64,000 nt of DNA from Dendrolimus kikuchii (GCA_019925095.2 CM034407.1:2086210-2150209); one strand, 5' to 3'. Positions 22,346 through 32,615 are shown, numbered from the stretch's first letter. Notes: generated by a model not told the origin, from the letters alone. A program made the numbers and translations.

Positions 22346-23253
22346 AAAGCTATATTCTGATTGATAATAAGAACTTTCTAGTCATCTAAGCTAATGACAT
22401 ACTAAACATATTAATATTATCTATAGGAAAGCTAATGTTAGGTTTTTTTTGCAAAGAAGTGTATAATGCTGCTATATGAGTCAATTAAATCTTTAGACGT
22501 CGGCACAGGAAGTCAGCGCTGTGTCAGGATATTTTTTCCTCTACAGCATATTGCTGAGCTGTTAACCTCGTTAACTGAGAAGGCGACGTGCAATTTCTCA
22601 TTTCTTAATATTTATTACGTGTTTTTTTCCTTAGGTTTCTCGTCGTTTTTTGTGTTAATAAAATTCATTTTTCTTTTTTTTGGCATTTAGAAGAAGAAAA
22701 AAACAATATCCATTCTGATAACTTTATTCAACAACATAAATGGCTATAATATTTAAAATCTAAATGACTTTGTGAATTGATTTTGTCGCTTATATCTACT
22801 TACTTACATTAAAATATTATATAATTCAAATTTTATATATAGATAACATTTAATTTACAAAATCAGTAAATAAGTATAATTATTTCTTTGGATTCTTTAA
22901 TATAAATAAATTGTACTTGAATTTGAAATAGGTTGGAAAAACAAAATATTTTTTTATGTTTTTTGTAATTAAAATTAGGTCTAAGTAACATTTTTACCTT
23001 AATGCAGCACTTTTACTTTAACCATAGATAAACTATTCGCACAATAATATTGTCAATATCTGTGTAAAACATTAACAATAAAATTGCTGTCTTCTTTCTT
23101 AATTGAATGGTCGTTTTGTATAGTTGTCATTATGTATATCTGCTTGGATATACAAGATGATGATGAACTTTTGCTTGTTATTATGCAATAGATAACGTTA
23201 CCGCTCCAATAACATTCAGACCAGAGCAAACTGCGGAAAGGATTGAAATTAAT

Positions 23254-23316
23254 TCCGCCGAGATTCGAACCAGGCTCATTAGGAGTGACTAAGCCAACAA
23301 GATTACATCATTAGAC
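23254..23316 (-). other. tRNA-like remnant (Arg-CCT-like), probably a SINE head
   Basis: Minus strand ggtctaatgatgtaatcttg ... ctcctaatgag ... cctggttcgaatctc has a recognisable B box (GGTTCGAATC) and an anticodon-loop-like ctCCTaa. The acceptor stem does not pair, so it is not a functional tRNA gene. Confidence 0.35.
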
Positions 23317-24009
23317 CTTCAAAATAACACTCGTATTTTCTACAAAAAAATGGTACAAGAGAAATTCCAATTGTTAACAATGAATACTTATCTAATATAA
23401 AGGAATACATTAAAAATCTTTGGTATAATTTACAATTAACATTTATTTATAATTAATGACTAGATTAAATAAATACTGAAGTCAGATAAGCAGTCCAGGT
23501 TCTTAAATTTAGGTTAACTCTATTAATTAACTCGATACTTTGAGAACTTGTGGAAAACGTTTTTTGTAAGAAAACTATTGCAACGTTTTCAATAAAACTA
23601 AATCTACAGAATACCTATATAGGAAAATAATACATTCTTGGGAGCCCCTCAATGATTGGCACCGTATTATCATAATATATTCAATACATTAAGAAATATT
23701 AATTATTTATTATATCGTAGCCATGCAATGATAATAATAATATCTTGTAAGGCTACACAATAAAAAATATTAAAAAACTTAATATTTGTAACAAATTAAT
23801 ATAGATCCAATCACTATGGGATACCAACAATGGTAGTTTTTCTTACATAATGTCGGCTTTCATACCTTAATATGCAGTAATTTGATTTAATAATGTCTAA
23901 AATTTGACATGAACGATATAAGTAACACAATCTTCTACCAGTGGTCAGGTCCAGGGATAAATCGAATATCATTATTAATTAAGATAGGTTTTGAGGTACA
24001 TTTATAATC

Positions 24010-24067
24010 GAGACAGGCAATCGAGTTCTGAGACAGGCAATCGAGATCCGAGACAGGCAACCGAGAC
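24010..24067. repeat. 20-bp tandem repeat, three units
   Basis: gagacaggcaatcgagttct is repeated with substitutions at a strict 20-bp period (agacaggcaa at 24011, 24031 and 24051). Confidence 0.85.
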
Positions 24068-24181
24068 TTTTTTACTTTTTACTTTTTTGGTACTTTTGCA
24101 TGTCAGCTGCGCCATCGTTACCTCGTAAACGTACGGTTTAATTATTTTTTACATTCAAATATTATATTCGCTAACAAACTG

Positions 24182-24380
24182 TTGAGGCTCTGGCTCTGCC
24201 AAAATTCTTAGAAATAAAAACGCCTACATCAAAGCGATTCAGCCCCAATTCTCTCATCAATACCTTCTCTTCAATTCTATCATTATTTCTGCTGCATTTA
24301 ATCAGAAGATGGTCATCCGCCACAGTCCCACATAGCAAGCAGTTAAGATATTAAATTTTGCCCGTGAGGTGGCCAAAATT
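24182..24380 (-). pseudogene. LINE C-terminal relic (C-x2-C...H...C motif)
   Basis: Minus-strand translation reads NCLLCGTVADDHLLIKCS, then a leucine-rich stretch. The C-x2-C-x7-H-x4-C pattern with HLL-x-x-CS is the motif at the end of many insect LINE ORF2 proteins. One in-frame stop lies upstream. Confidence 0.45.
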
Positions 24381-25320
24381 TTTTGAAGAAAGAAAATCCT
24401 GTTTGGATATTTAGCAGATTTATATATAATTTGGTTAATTTTGGCACTGAAAACCATGGAAAATGAAAGAGTTGGGACTATAGGGCCAAATGCTATTCTA
24501 TACTTCTTTCAGTAAGATAGGCAACCACCCGAAATACGAGACAGCACCGTGACACACGACACATATGCTTTGTATGTAATTGTATGTAAAATAGTCTTGT
24601 GTAGTTCATGAATGACCTAGTATTTAGTAACTGGTTCCCTAGACTGCATTAAAAGAAACGTTTCACATTGTTAAACGTTATTAAAAATTAGTGGTCTATT
24701 AGTTCACTCGGTCAGCTTTGAGTAATCCAGTCAGCAATCCGACAGTGTTGTGCGGAACATAAACGGATGAACTATTACGAACCGTGATTCGATTGCTAAC
24801 AAAAAAAGTCGAAAAGTTCTAATGACCAAATGTACTATTAAGGTTAACTAGTTTAGTGATCGAATGGTATGTACTAGCAAGGAGCGTTCACTTGGATGAT
24901 CTGATAACTAGACCGTCGCCCGTCACGGTCGCTCGTCTTTGTCTCGCACACGAAATGTTTCCCCCAGTTTCGTGTCTCGGTCACTACCTCAGTCTGCCTT
25001 AAGTTACAATCGATTAATTTTGGTTAGGTTTACGATTTTTAAGCACTAATCCACGTATATGAATAAACATTTGTGTAATTACTTTAAGCCTTATACAGGC
25101 TTAGCTATTTTAATACTAAATTAATTGTATTGTTATGTATGGTATAAATAATAAAACTTATTAAATAATTATAATAACTGTAAATTTGTAATTTTGCACG
25201 TTCAATTTACTTGTGAAAACCGGCTGGACATTTCACAAGAAAATCTTTTTTAGTTGTTCAATAGTATAATTAAAAGACATACATAAAACCATCTTACAAA
25301 ATGTTATGGCACTAAAATTA
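24381..25320. other. Intergenic interval downstream of allatostatin A
   Basis: AT-rich, no gene or dispersed repeat recognised. This would include any 3' UTR of allatostatin A beyond 25720; I find no obvious AATAAA on the minus strand close to the stop. Confidence 0.45.
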
Positions 25321-25325
25321 TTCTC

Positions 25326-25435
25326 ATGACGTTGTAGTTGTGGAGGTGTCGCGGCCCGCTCGCAGGACCGTGGTCCTGTGCGAGTCGCGGTCAAGGGTGA
25401 GTCGCTTTTAAGGACGACTGCGCCCACAACGTCAT
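25326..25435. repeat. GC-rich nested inverted repeat
   Basis: Outer arms atgacgttgt (25326) and acaacgtcat (25427) enclose a hairpin around the perfect core caggaccgtggtcctg (25363-25378), extended by gctcg/cgag pairs. It is far more GC-rich than its surroundings. Confidence 0.6.
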
Positions 25436-25719
25436 TTTAAGAACAAGATGGTGTTAACGCATGAAATTACTTTGTTGTAATGCTTTATCCGAAAATGAAG
25501 CTAGCAGTGTCGCCATGTATGTTACGTCTTGTCGTGTTTACGCACAGGATTAAGTTGAATCATTATGCAACTATTATTGGCACTTTCATGAAGGTGTCTC
25601 ATATAAACACACAACAGATGGCCTTCGAGTTAAAAAATGGAAACAAGAAAATTTCCACGTTTTCCAAATACAGTTCCCAAAGTAGTGTACCTATCAAAAA
25701 CTTATTAAAAAAAATATAT

Positions 25720-26018
25720 TTAAACATCAATGTAATTATCAGTGTCCTCCAGAGTATCGTCCGATCGTTTGCCTAGTCCAAAACTAAATCGGTGCAAGTC
25801 CTTCTGCCGTTTTCCTAGTCCGAAGCTAAACTTACTAATTCTTTTTCCTAGTCCGAAACTGTACGCTCTAGCGCGTTTTCCTAGTCCAAAATTGTACATA
25901 GGTAGACGTTTTCCAAGTCCGAAGTTGTACATTCGAGCTCGCTTGTCTTCGGAAGTTTCCGCGTCTGTTACCCTCTTGCCAAGGCCAAAACTGTAGGGTC
26001 GGGCGCGTTTTTCATATT
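25720..26018 (-). CDS. AstA: AstA last coding exon
   Basis: The acceptor ttcttcttttctag precedes AATATGAAAAACGC. The exon finishes a Glu codon, then YEKR, and codes for six FGL-GKR units: ARPYSFGL, ARMYNFGL, LPMYNFGL, ARAYSFGL, ISKFSFGL and DLHRFSFGL. One acidic linker (VTDAETSEDKR) and a 14-residue acidic tail ending YIDV complete it. ISKFSFGL has Phe in place of the usual Tyr four residues from the C-terminus, which otherwise occurs only in the terminal HRFSFGL. The antisense strand is also open (25742-25996), an effect of the repeated GC-periodic codons and not a gene. Confidence 0.94.
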
Positions 26019-29000
26019 CTAGAAAAGAAGAAAACATGTTGCCTATTATTATAAGTACTATCACTGCCAGAGGGATGCGTGCCCGGCAGTCTACTGTTGT
26101 TGTTGTTGTCCTGTCACGGTCGCCACACTGTTGTGGTCGTTGAACGAGAGGTATTGTGATTTTATATAGAAATATCCACTGTTGTGTTTATTAAGTTTAT
26201 ATATTTGAAATAACACACAAAAAACAGAATATTTCTATATAAGTACTATCACTTCCAAAGGGATGCATGCCCAGCAGTCTACTGTTGTTGTTGTTCTCCT
26301 GTCACGGTCGCCATACTGTTGTGGTCGTTGAATTAGAGGTATTGTGATTTCATATAGAAATATCCACTGTTGTGTTTATTAAGTGTATATATTTGAAATA
26401 ACACAAAAAACAGAATATTTCTATATAAGTACTATCACTTCCAAAGGGATGCATGCCCAGCAGTCTACTGTTGTTGTAGTTCTCCTGTCACGGTCGCCAT
26501 ACTGTTGTGGTCGTTGAACGAGAGATATTGTGATTTTATATAGAAATATCCACTGTTGTGTTTATTAAGTTTATATATTTGAAATAACACAAAAAACGGA
26601 ATATTTCTATATAAGTACTATCACTTCCAAAGGGATGCATGCCCAGCAGTCTACTGTTGTTGTTGTCCTCCTGTCACGGTCGCCATACTGTTGTGGTCGT
26701 TGAACGAGAGATATTGTGATTTTATATTTTGTATATATTTGAAATAACACAAAAAGCAGGATATTTCTATATAAAATCACAATAATTATCTCTCGTTCAA
26801 CGACCACAACAACTGTATTGCCACGTATTTTTCTGTTTTTATTGCCAAGCTGGTAATCGGGCGTTAGGTGGTTACCGTCGCATATAGACGTTTATAACAC
26901 CTTAAGAGGAAACTGAGGGAATGGGATAGAAAGGAGGGGGATAAAGATAATGGATTAGGAGGTTAGGATACGATGTATTGAACAAAGCAGATTGGATAGA
27001 GGGACGAGAGAAGAGTAATAGGATATGGGATAGAGAAGATGATATATAGTGAGAAAGACAGAAGTGGGGCATTGGAACTCTTATTTATTGCACGAATCAA
27101 GGTTAGCTCAAGTCGACCCGTTTCACGCCGATATTCTGTGTAAGCGTGGTATTATATAATACCACGATTTAACAGAATATTGGCGTTGCCACAGGTTGTG
27201 TGGCGATGCTTATGCTGTGTGTGAGTATGAAACATCCATCAGATCATGAGTAACATCGAAAGTTACTTATTTTGTATGTTAGAAAGAGCAGAATAGAACA
27301 GTATATGATAGTACGAGTAAGATAGACTAAGTAAAGTGTTTTAATATCAATATAGATAATGTAAAATTGAGTAAAAAAATTTTGAATAATAAAAGAATCA
27401 AAGAAAAATCCGTATGCCAGCTTCGACGGAGTTTACTCCTTAAGTAAGTCATTGAATATGTACAGATAAATTAGCTTCGAGATGTTTCTGCGTTTGTAGT
27501 AGTGTACTGTCAGCACATAAATGAATAAACTAACTAACTAAATTTCTATAGGCAGGTACTGAATATTAAACTAATAATATTGTTACGAGTTGCAGGACTC
27601 GAATTAAAATGCCATTGGAATGATTATAGAGATTATTAGAATTATACAAATAGTCCAAACGTAATGCACGGTTCAATAACATGCGCAAAGTCCGTCACTA
27701 AATAGATCACCAAATGTACACAAGTCTTGCTTCGCTCGTGGTTATCGCTTGACTGCCGATCTCTCCATTGGGCCATTGCTTTATACTGCACCGATACTAT
27801 ATGTCTGCCAGACCGACACACCTGGCTAATGACTGTCATAAAAGATTACAATACACAACGGGCTGTTTTCTAATCACAAATTTTAAACAAAAACTAAACA
27901 AAAGAAGTCCAAATGCCGAAAGGTAATAAAGTTGTTTTTACGGTATGCAGGTGTGAATTCGCTTTTGTCGTGTAGGTTGTAACAATATTAAACCACATTA
28001 AACTAATAAATATTAATAATAATCATAATTGTTAAAGTTTAGAAGTCCTGTAAATTTACAAATATTACTACAAACGCAAAAACTTCTCGAAGCTAATTTA
28101 CGTGTACTAATGGATATTATTTTAGATCTTATTTCATTGCATTTAAGTTCGAAATTGTATAACAGAAAAACGTAACGCTTTTGGCTTAACTCTTGTATTA
28201 TGCGACTCCTCATAAGATTTCCATACCGGGGGCCGAGTCACCGATTTTTGAGGAGTAAACTCCAAAAAACCTGAACTTGTATATACCTGGTGTATCATCA
28301 TAGTTGTCGAACAGGTCCGCCATGGTCGTTTGGTCGAGGTCGTTGGTCATTTCTTCGTCGGACTGGTCTTCTTCTATTGAACGCTTGCCGAGACCAAACG
28401 AGTATGGGCGGGATCTGAAAACAGATTTTCAATAAACATTTTACATATATAAAGTTCTCATCACGGCTTGGCTTGCGTAAAGAATCTATCCCATTTTTGA
28501 GATAAACACATACATACATATATAGTATAGTATATAGTCAAACATCGAAGCTCTGGCACTCCTAGGTTTGACAAGTCAAACCTCTAGTCCGACATGGTCT
28601 TAGTCAAAGTTCAAATAAATGACGGTTTTCTGCCTTTGACTAACGAATTATTGTCTAGCCTAGTACCGACTTATTTATACAGTCATTAAACATAGAACAA
28701 GCGCAGTACGAATCGACGTTTGACCGAGTCTGCCTTAGTCGCTTCTAAGATCGACTAGGCAAAGCCCGAAACAGATTTTTATCCGTGCAGGAACGGAGAA
28801 AGAATACAATTTCTTGCGGCCCGGCGGCCTGTCGTGAGAGGCGACTAAACAACCTACAGCCAGGTGGTAGAGTATTTGCTCGACTGGATGGCGACCACCC
28901 CTGGTCTAGAGTATGCCGCCATAACAACCTTGTATTGTGTTCCAGAATTAGTGACCAGGTTCCTGACTCACTTAAGAGAGCAGCAGCGCATTTGTAGCAC

Positions 29001-32000
29001 CTTTGGTGTTGCAAATGTCCATAGGCGATGGTAACCGCTTTCCATCCAGTGGGCCGTCTGCCTGTCTGGTGAACTCCTGCAAAAAAAAAAAAGATTAAAC
29101 AGACTAAAAATACTTTAGTCAAAGGCCGAAATTGGAATTTATTTCGGGTTTTGTTGAAAGGACTTGGTCAAACCTAGGATAAACCAGTCATTCCGAGAAG
29201 AGACTGCATATCGACCTTTGACTATAACATATATTACCAAATGTCAAACAGTGAAACCTGTATAACTGGAATCTGAAGGGACCAATATTTTTTATCACTT
29301 ATAGAGGCTTTTCGTTTACCCAATTTCCCAAATAGGCAGGTAAACATGACAGTTGTCTTATTTATAGAAGGTCCCACAATGGGAGGTCGAAATGTTAATA
29401 CAATGTACATATTGTTACGAGTTAGCGGGACTCGAATTAAAATGCCGTTAGAATTATTATAGAGTATATTAGAACTATACAAACACATATACACAGGTAC
29501 AAATATTTCAGGAGCCTTAAGAACAGACGAGCGTGCATGACAAGAGTTATGAATGTCAAAGAAGCAAGTGAGGTGTGTAAGAATAAGCCTGAATGGCGCT
29601 CTGTTGTTCGGGCCTATCCCGCAAGGGAACTGGCGTGAAGTTATGTATGTATATGTATGTATGTACAAATATAACCTAACACAACAAATCCAAACGTAAT
29701 GCAGAAGGTCGTAATCCAATAAAACGCGCAAAGTCCATCACTATTGGATTCCCGAATGTATACACGTCACGCCCGTATCGTAGTCGTAGCTCAACCATCC
29801 CCTCTCTCCATCAGGCCGTCGTTTTATACTTCACAAATGCAAATGTGCCCGCCCGGCAACGTCCACACAATTTCCTAGTAATCGTAATCCGCACACCTGG
29901 CTAATGATGCAGCCGCAAGCGGCCGTAAACAAGTACAATAGAACAATTGGCTGTTCTCTACAATATCTAGAAACGTATGCCAATAAATAAGTGAATAAAA
30001 GAAGACGATAAAAGGTTACAATTATTCAAATGCGGACAAGTTATAAAATGTGCTTTTACAGATTTATACGTGGAATTTGTCTTTGTCGGGGCCTAGGTTG
30101 TAACAATATGTAAAAGTACTGACAAACAAAGCAAGTATGAAAGGGATTAGATTATTTGTAAACAAACGTGTTATAACTTGTCTGAATCGTAGTCTACTTA
30201 TAAGGGCTACTGAGCTACAAAATCCCAATCATAGAGGTAAACATCCAAAAATATAAGAAATCAAGTATCAATTAAAATTATTTGAAAATTCTCAGTGACA
30301 GAGGTACTGTATGTACTTCAATGTAAAAGTGTAGAGACCTGATTGTAATTATTAATAACAGACGTTTCTCTCGTATCAAGGGCCCAGGTTTCACTGCACC
30401 ATTTTTCAAAATTCAAATTCAAATTTATTTAACCAAACCTCTCATTACATGACAAAGCTATAACAAAAGATTGTGCTAAGGTACGTTACCCTGGTTGTCA
30501 CATTCTGAGCGGGATATGGCTCCTAAAGAACCCTGCACTAGGCAAAGCCTGTATTGCAGGGATCATATAATTTTATATACACACTAGCGGCCCGGCGCGG
30601 TTTTACCCGCGCTCTGTTCCGCTCTCGTGGTATATAGCGTCATGTTATATAGCCTATGACACTCCCTATTAACGTAGCTTTCGAACAGTAAAAGAATTTT
30701 TAAAATCGGTTTAGTAGATTTAGAGATTACCCCTACAACGTCACAGACTCACAAACTTTACCTCTTTATAATATTAGTATAGATAAAATGAAAAAAAGTC
30801 CATTATGGCGTGTCGGGCAGATGGAGATTAAATGAAATAAATGATTGAATTACGTAACTGTCTTTAATTTTAAGTACGACTCGACTCGGAGAGGTAATGT
30901 TGGAAGACTGACGGCAGTGCCGCAAATATCCATATATTACAATATTCGTTTTGTTTCTTGCGAAATGTTTTAAGAGGCAGACAGCGCACATAAAGAAAAG
31001 TGGTTACCATCTTCTATAGAGGTTTGCAACACACGGGCGAATAATGTGTGTGCAACCTTGGTTGTGTCACCAGATTGAATTTACGAATATTGCCCATATT
31101 CATCACAAAATTTCCCCAAAACGATAGTATTTCAGAAACTTTTCCCAATAAATATTTTGAATGAAAAAACTAGACATGTGCGTGTCGGTCCACGCAGGGT
31201 GAAGGATTTCGTATTTTGGTAATTTTTGAACCGGTTAAAAAAAAAAGAGGTTTTGAAATTCGTAATGTAAATGTTGAAGGGGGTGCCCCGTACGGGATGG
31301 AGGAGCGAGATGGAATGCTCCTCCGTCTCAAAGGAAGATCTTCCAGCGAGGCTAATGCTGTCCCTCGCAGGCCTAGGCCCTTCTGTTATAGTTGAAATTT
31401 TGTATATATTCTTTGTATGTTTCGGGAAACGTTTGCGGCATCAATTATTGCACAGCGCCATCTATTGGCGTATAAGTGTTCCATTACAATGTATTTTTTT
31501 AATAACTTGATTAGCAAAATTAAAAACCATTATAATTATTGCATAGAGACCTATTTAGATTTAACTTTAATTAGAAATTTTATGCTATCTGTAATATTTT
31601 ATTTTTAGTAAGGTTAGGAGACTAAAATACGTCCCCAATGTCCCCGCCGCTGAAATTGTCGTCCCTAAGAAAATCTTGTCCTCAAAATTTCCCCGACCGC
31701 AAAATAATTCATCGAAATCGGAACAAAGATACCCAATTTAGAAACCCTGAGAGAGAGAGAAGAGGGGGGGGGAGGGCAAAGAGTGATGTGTGTGTGTGTG
31801 TATTTGTGTATTGTAAGTGGTTTAAGAGTGCGACAAAACAACCCACAGCCAGGTGGTAGGGCATTTACCAGACTGGATGGCTACCACCCCTGGTCTAAAG
31901 TATGTCGCCATAACAACCTTGAGTTGTGTTCCGGCATCAGTGACCAGGTTCCAGTCTCCCTTAAGAGAGCAGCAGCACATTTGTAGCACCTTTGGTGTTG

Positions 32001-32324
32001 CAAATGTCCATAGGCGATGGTAACCGCTTTCCATCAATTGGGCCGTCTGCCTGTCTGCTGAACTCCATACTATTAGTTGTGACTCACCGTTTGCCCAATC
32101 CAAAATTATAGACCGGTAGCCTCTTATATTCCGAAACGTAACTGTACGCCCGCTTTCCCAAGCCGAAGTTGTAGTGCGGTGATCTCTTCTCGAGGGGCGC
32201 TGAGTGGGCTGAGTTCTGGACATCATGACCTTCTTCGTGGCTCTCGTGATCATTTTGGACTCTTTCCGGGGCGCAGAAGACCACTCCAATCAGGAGGTAG
32301 ATGGGTAAAGACGTGAAGATCATT
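25720..32324 (-). CDS. AstA: Allatostatin A preprohormone, spliced gene
   Basis: Three coding exons (32324-32088, 28414-28287, 26018-25720) join in frame over exactly 663 nt, giving 220 residues. Residues 1-18 are a signal peptide (MIFTSLPIYLLIGVVFCA). Nine FGL-GKR units follow, each cleaved at KR and amidated from Gly. In order the peptides are SPHYNFGL, LPVYNFGL (or extended by AYSYVSEYKR), SRPYSFGL, ARPYSFGL, ARMYNFGL, LPMYNFGL, ARAYSFGL, ISKFSFGL and DLHRFSFGL. An acidic spacer (residues 91-121) divides the exon 3 and exon 4 peptides. Known function: secreted FGLamides act on a galanin-like GPCR, inhibit gut muscle and modulate feeding; juvenile-hormone inhibition is established in cockroaches but not as the main role in moths. 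The introns are 3673 and 2268 bp and full of repeats. The 5' UTR exon and promoter are not located. Confidence 0.95.
26053..26760. repeat. ~187-bp tandem repeat in AstA intron
   Basis: Units start at 26053, 26241, 26427 and 26613 (aagtactatcact...), giving periods of 188, 186 and 186 bp. Each unit contains gttgttgttgttctcctgtc, tgttgtggtcgttgaacgag and tatagaaatatccactgttg. The fourth unit is internally deleted. The array begins ~30 bp upstream of the last AstA exon's acceptor. Confidence 0.9.
26762..26825 (-). repeat. Inverted partial unit closing the tandem array
   Basis: atatttctatataaaatcac ... tctcgttcaacgaccacaac is the reverse complement of part of the 187-bp unit, so the array terminates in a foldback. 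Confidence 0.8.
26834..26912 (-). mobile_element. SINE-like family A, degenerate tail fragment
   Basis: ttttattgccaagctggtaa ... ggtggttaccgtcgcatata resembles the tail-proximal 80 bp of family A with heavy divergence. Confidence 0.4.
27126..27185. repeat. Long near-perfect palindrome in AstA intron
   Basis: A perfect 22-bp palindrome (cgtggtattat and its complement, 27145-27166) is enclosed by second arms cgccgatattctgt and acagaatattggcg with 5-base and 4-base internal bulges. The whole 60 bp can form one hairpin. Confidence 0.85.
27580..27984 (+). repeat. Solo LTR (TGTTAC...GTAACA family)
   Basis: Starts TGTTACGAGTTGCAGGACTC and ends GTAGGTTGTAACA, flanked by atat on both sides. It shares aactatacaaa / gcgcaaagtccgtcacta blocks with the five other plus-strand copies. 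No gag-pol sequence adjoins it. Confidence 0.7.
28287..28414 (-). CDS. AstA: AstA middle coding exon
   Basis: The acceptor is ctgttttcag|ATCCC. The first base completes the Arg codon of the previous exon's KR site, then SRPYSFGLGKR follows. The rest encodes an acidic spacer (SIEEDQSDEEMTNDL..., residues 91-121), ending phase 1 at a donor CCAG|gtatat. At 128 bp it carries a single FGL peptide, so skipping it would remove that peptide but would also change frame. Confidence 0.92.
28536..29231. mobile_element. TIR element (TAGTCAAA ends) in AstA intron, split by a SINE
   Basis: Ends tagtcaaacatcgaag (28536) and cgacctttgacta (to 29231) are an inverted pair. The body contains several tttgactaa / caaacctagg inverted words. 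A second, oppositely oriented copy is at 63284-63988. The family A SINE at 28783-29092 sits inside it, flanked by aaacaga on both sides. Confidence 0.6.
28783..29092 (+). mobile_element. SINE-like family A, full length
   Basis: Complete copy inserted in the TIR element at 28536-29231; aaacaga at 28768 and again just after the poly-A suggests a short target duplication. Confidence 0.8.
29413..30107 (+). repeat. Solo LTR with RTE insertion
   Basis: TGTTACGAGTTAGCGGGACTC to CCTAGGTTGTAACA, flanked by atat on each side. The RTE fragment 29507-29662 inflates it to ~695 bp; without it the length is ~540 bp, the family norm. Confidence 0.75.
29507..29662 (+). mobile_element. RTE LINE 3' fragment (copy e)
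   Basis: Severely 5'-truncated copy (SLKNRRACMTRVMNVKEASE onward) with (TATG)n tail, flanked by a perfect 10-bp duplication gtacaaatat (29497-29506, 29663-29672). Confidence 0.85.
30108..30583. other. Non-coding interval
   Basis: No exon. 30405-30560 (attcaaattcaaatttattt ... gcaaagcctgtattgcagg) looks like the tail of a LINE in reverse orientation. Confidence 0.4.
30584..30783 (-). mobile_element. Non-autonomous Helitron, complete
   Basis: Minus strand: A|TCTATACTAATATTATAAAG ... gcgcgggtaaaaccgcgc hairpin, then CGGGCCGCTAG|T. This has the TC start, a 3' GC hairpin about 10 bp from the CTAG terminus, and A/T flanks without target duplication. Confidence 0.75.
30784..31828. other. AstA intron sequence, mostly unassigned
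   Basis: 30971-31070 is a very old family A SINE fragment on the minus strand (ggcagacagcgcacat ... tggttaccatcttctataga). 31750-31805 has (GA)n, a G-run and (TG)n microsatellites. No exon is supported; small ORFs lack domains. Confidence 0.45.
31829..32066 (+). mobile_element. SINE-like family A, truncated, next to AstA exon
   Basis: Begins at gcgacaaaacaacccacag and ends at ctgctgaactcc without the poly-A. It lies antisense to AstA, about 20 bp downstream of the first coding exon's donor. Confidence 0.78.
32088..32324 (-). CDS. AstA: AstA first coding exon
   Basis: The ATG at 32323-32321 follows an acceptor (ttttattcacag, then A) by one base, so a non-coding exon lies upstream and the ATG in MIFTSLP is the right start rather than the upstream in-frame ATG that sits in intron sequence. 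The exon codes for the signal peptide, a His/Glu-rich spacer (residues 19-47), SPHYNFGLGKR, AYSYVSEYKR and LPVYNFGLGKR. It ends inside the last Arg codon (phase 2) at a donor cg|gtgagt. A family A SINE starts about 20 bp beyond the donor and a family B SINE about 40 bp before the acceptor. Confidence 0.93.
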
Positions 32325-32363
32325 CTGTGAATAAAATAATAATATATTCTACCCATTTTTAAA

Positions 32364-32615
32364 GTCGTGGTAGCGTAGTGGCTGGCGCACGCGTTTCAGA
32401 CTCAAAGGGCGCGGGTTCGATCCTGGCCGGACCGCAAGCACCACTTAGGCAGTTTTCTGACCTAATGTGCATATTGTTACAATTACCACGTGCTAACAAC
32501 GGTGAAGGAAAACATCGTGACGAAACCTGCGCATCGAGATTACCCATGTGTTAAACCTGCCAAGTCGCCTTGGTAAAGCGCGTTCCCCCTATAACGAAAG
32601 GCCCGAGTCTAGCAG
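32364..32615 (+). mobile_element. tRNA-derived SINE family B
   Basis: gtcgtggtagcgtagtggct and gggttcgatcctggccgg carry the A- and B-box regions. It lies ~40 bp upstream (in gene orientation) of the AstA first coding exon, antisense to it. Confidence 0.75.

Larger units (their letters stand above)
22346..24181. other. AT-rich intergenic interval, largely featureless
   Basis: No credible exon. It holds the tRNA-like remnant at 23254-23316 and the 20-bp tandem repeat at 24010-24067. Confidence 0.5.

Noticed and set aside
23254..23316. tRNA-Arg(CCT) gene
   Set aside because: Only the anticodon and T arms are recognisable; no acceptor stem or D arm.
24010..24067. CRISPR-like array (20-bp repeats)
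   Set aside because: Eukaryotic sequence; contiguous units without spacers, so a simple tandem repeat.
25742..25996. Plus-strand ORF rich in FPSPKL repeats
   Set aside because: It is the antisense of the FGL-GKR repeats of AstA exon 4; splice sites and peptide identity support only the minus strand.
32324..32356. Upstream ATG extending AstA (MGRIYYYFIHR...)
   Set aside because: A strong acceptor (tttattcacag) lies just before the inner ATG, and only the inner start gives a signal peptide at the N-terminus.
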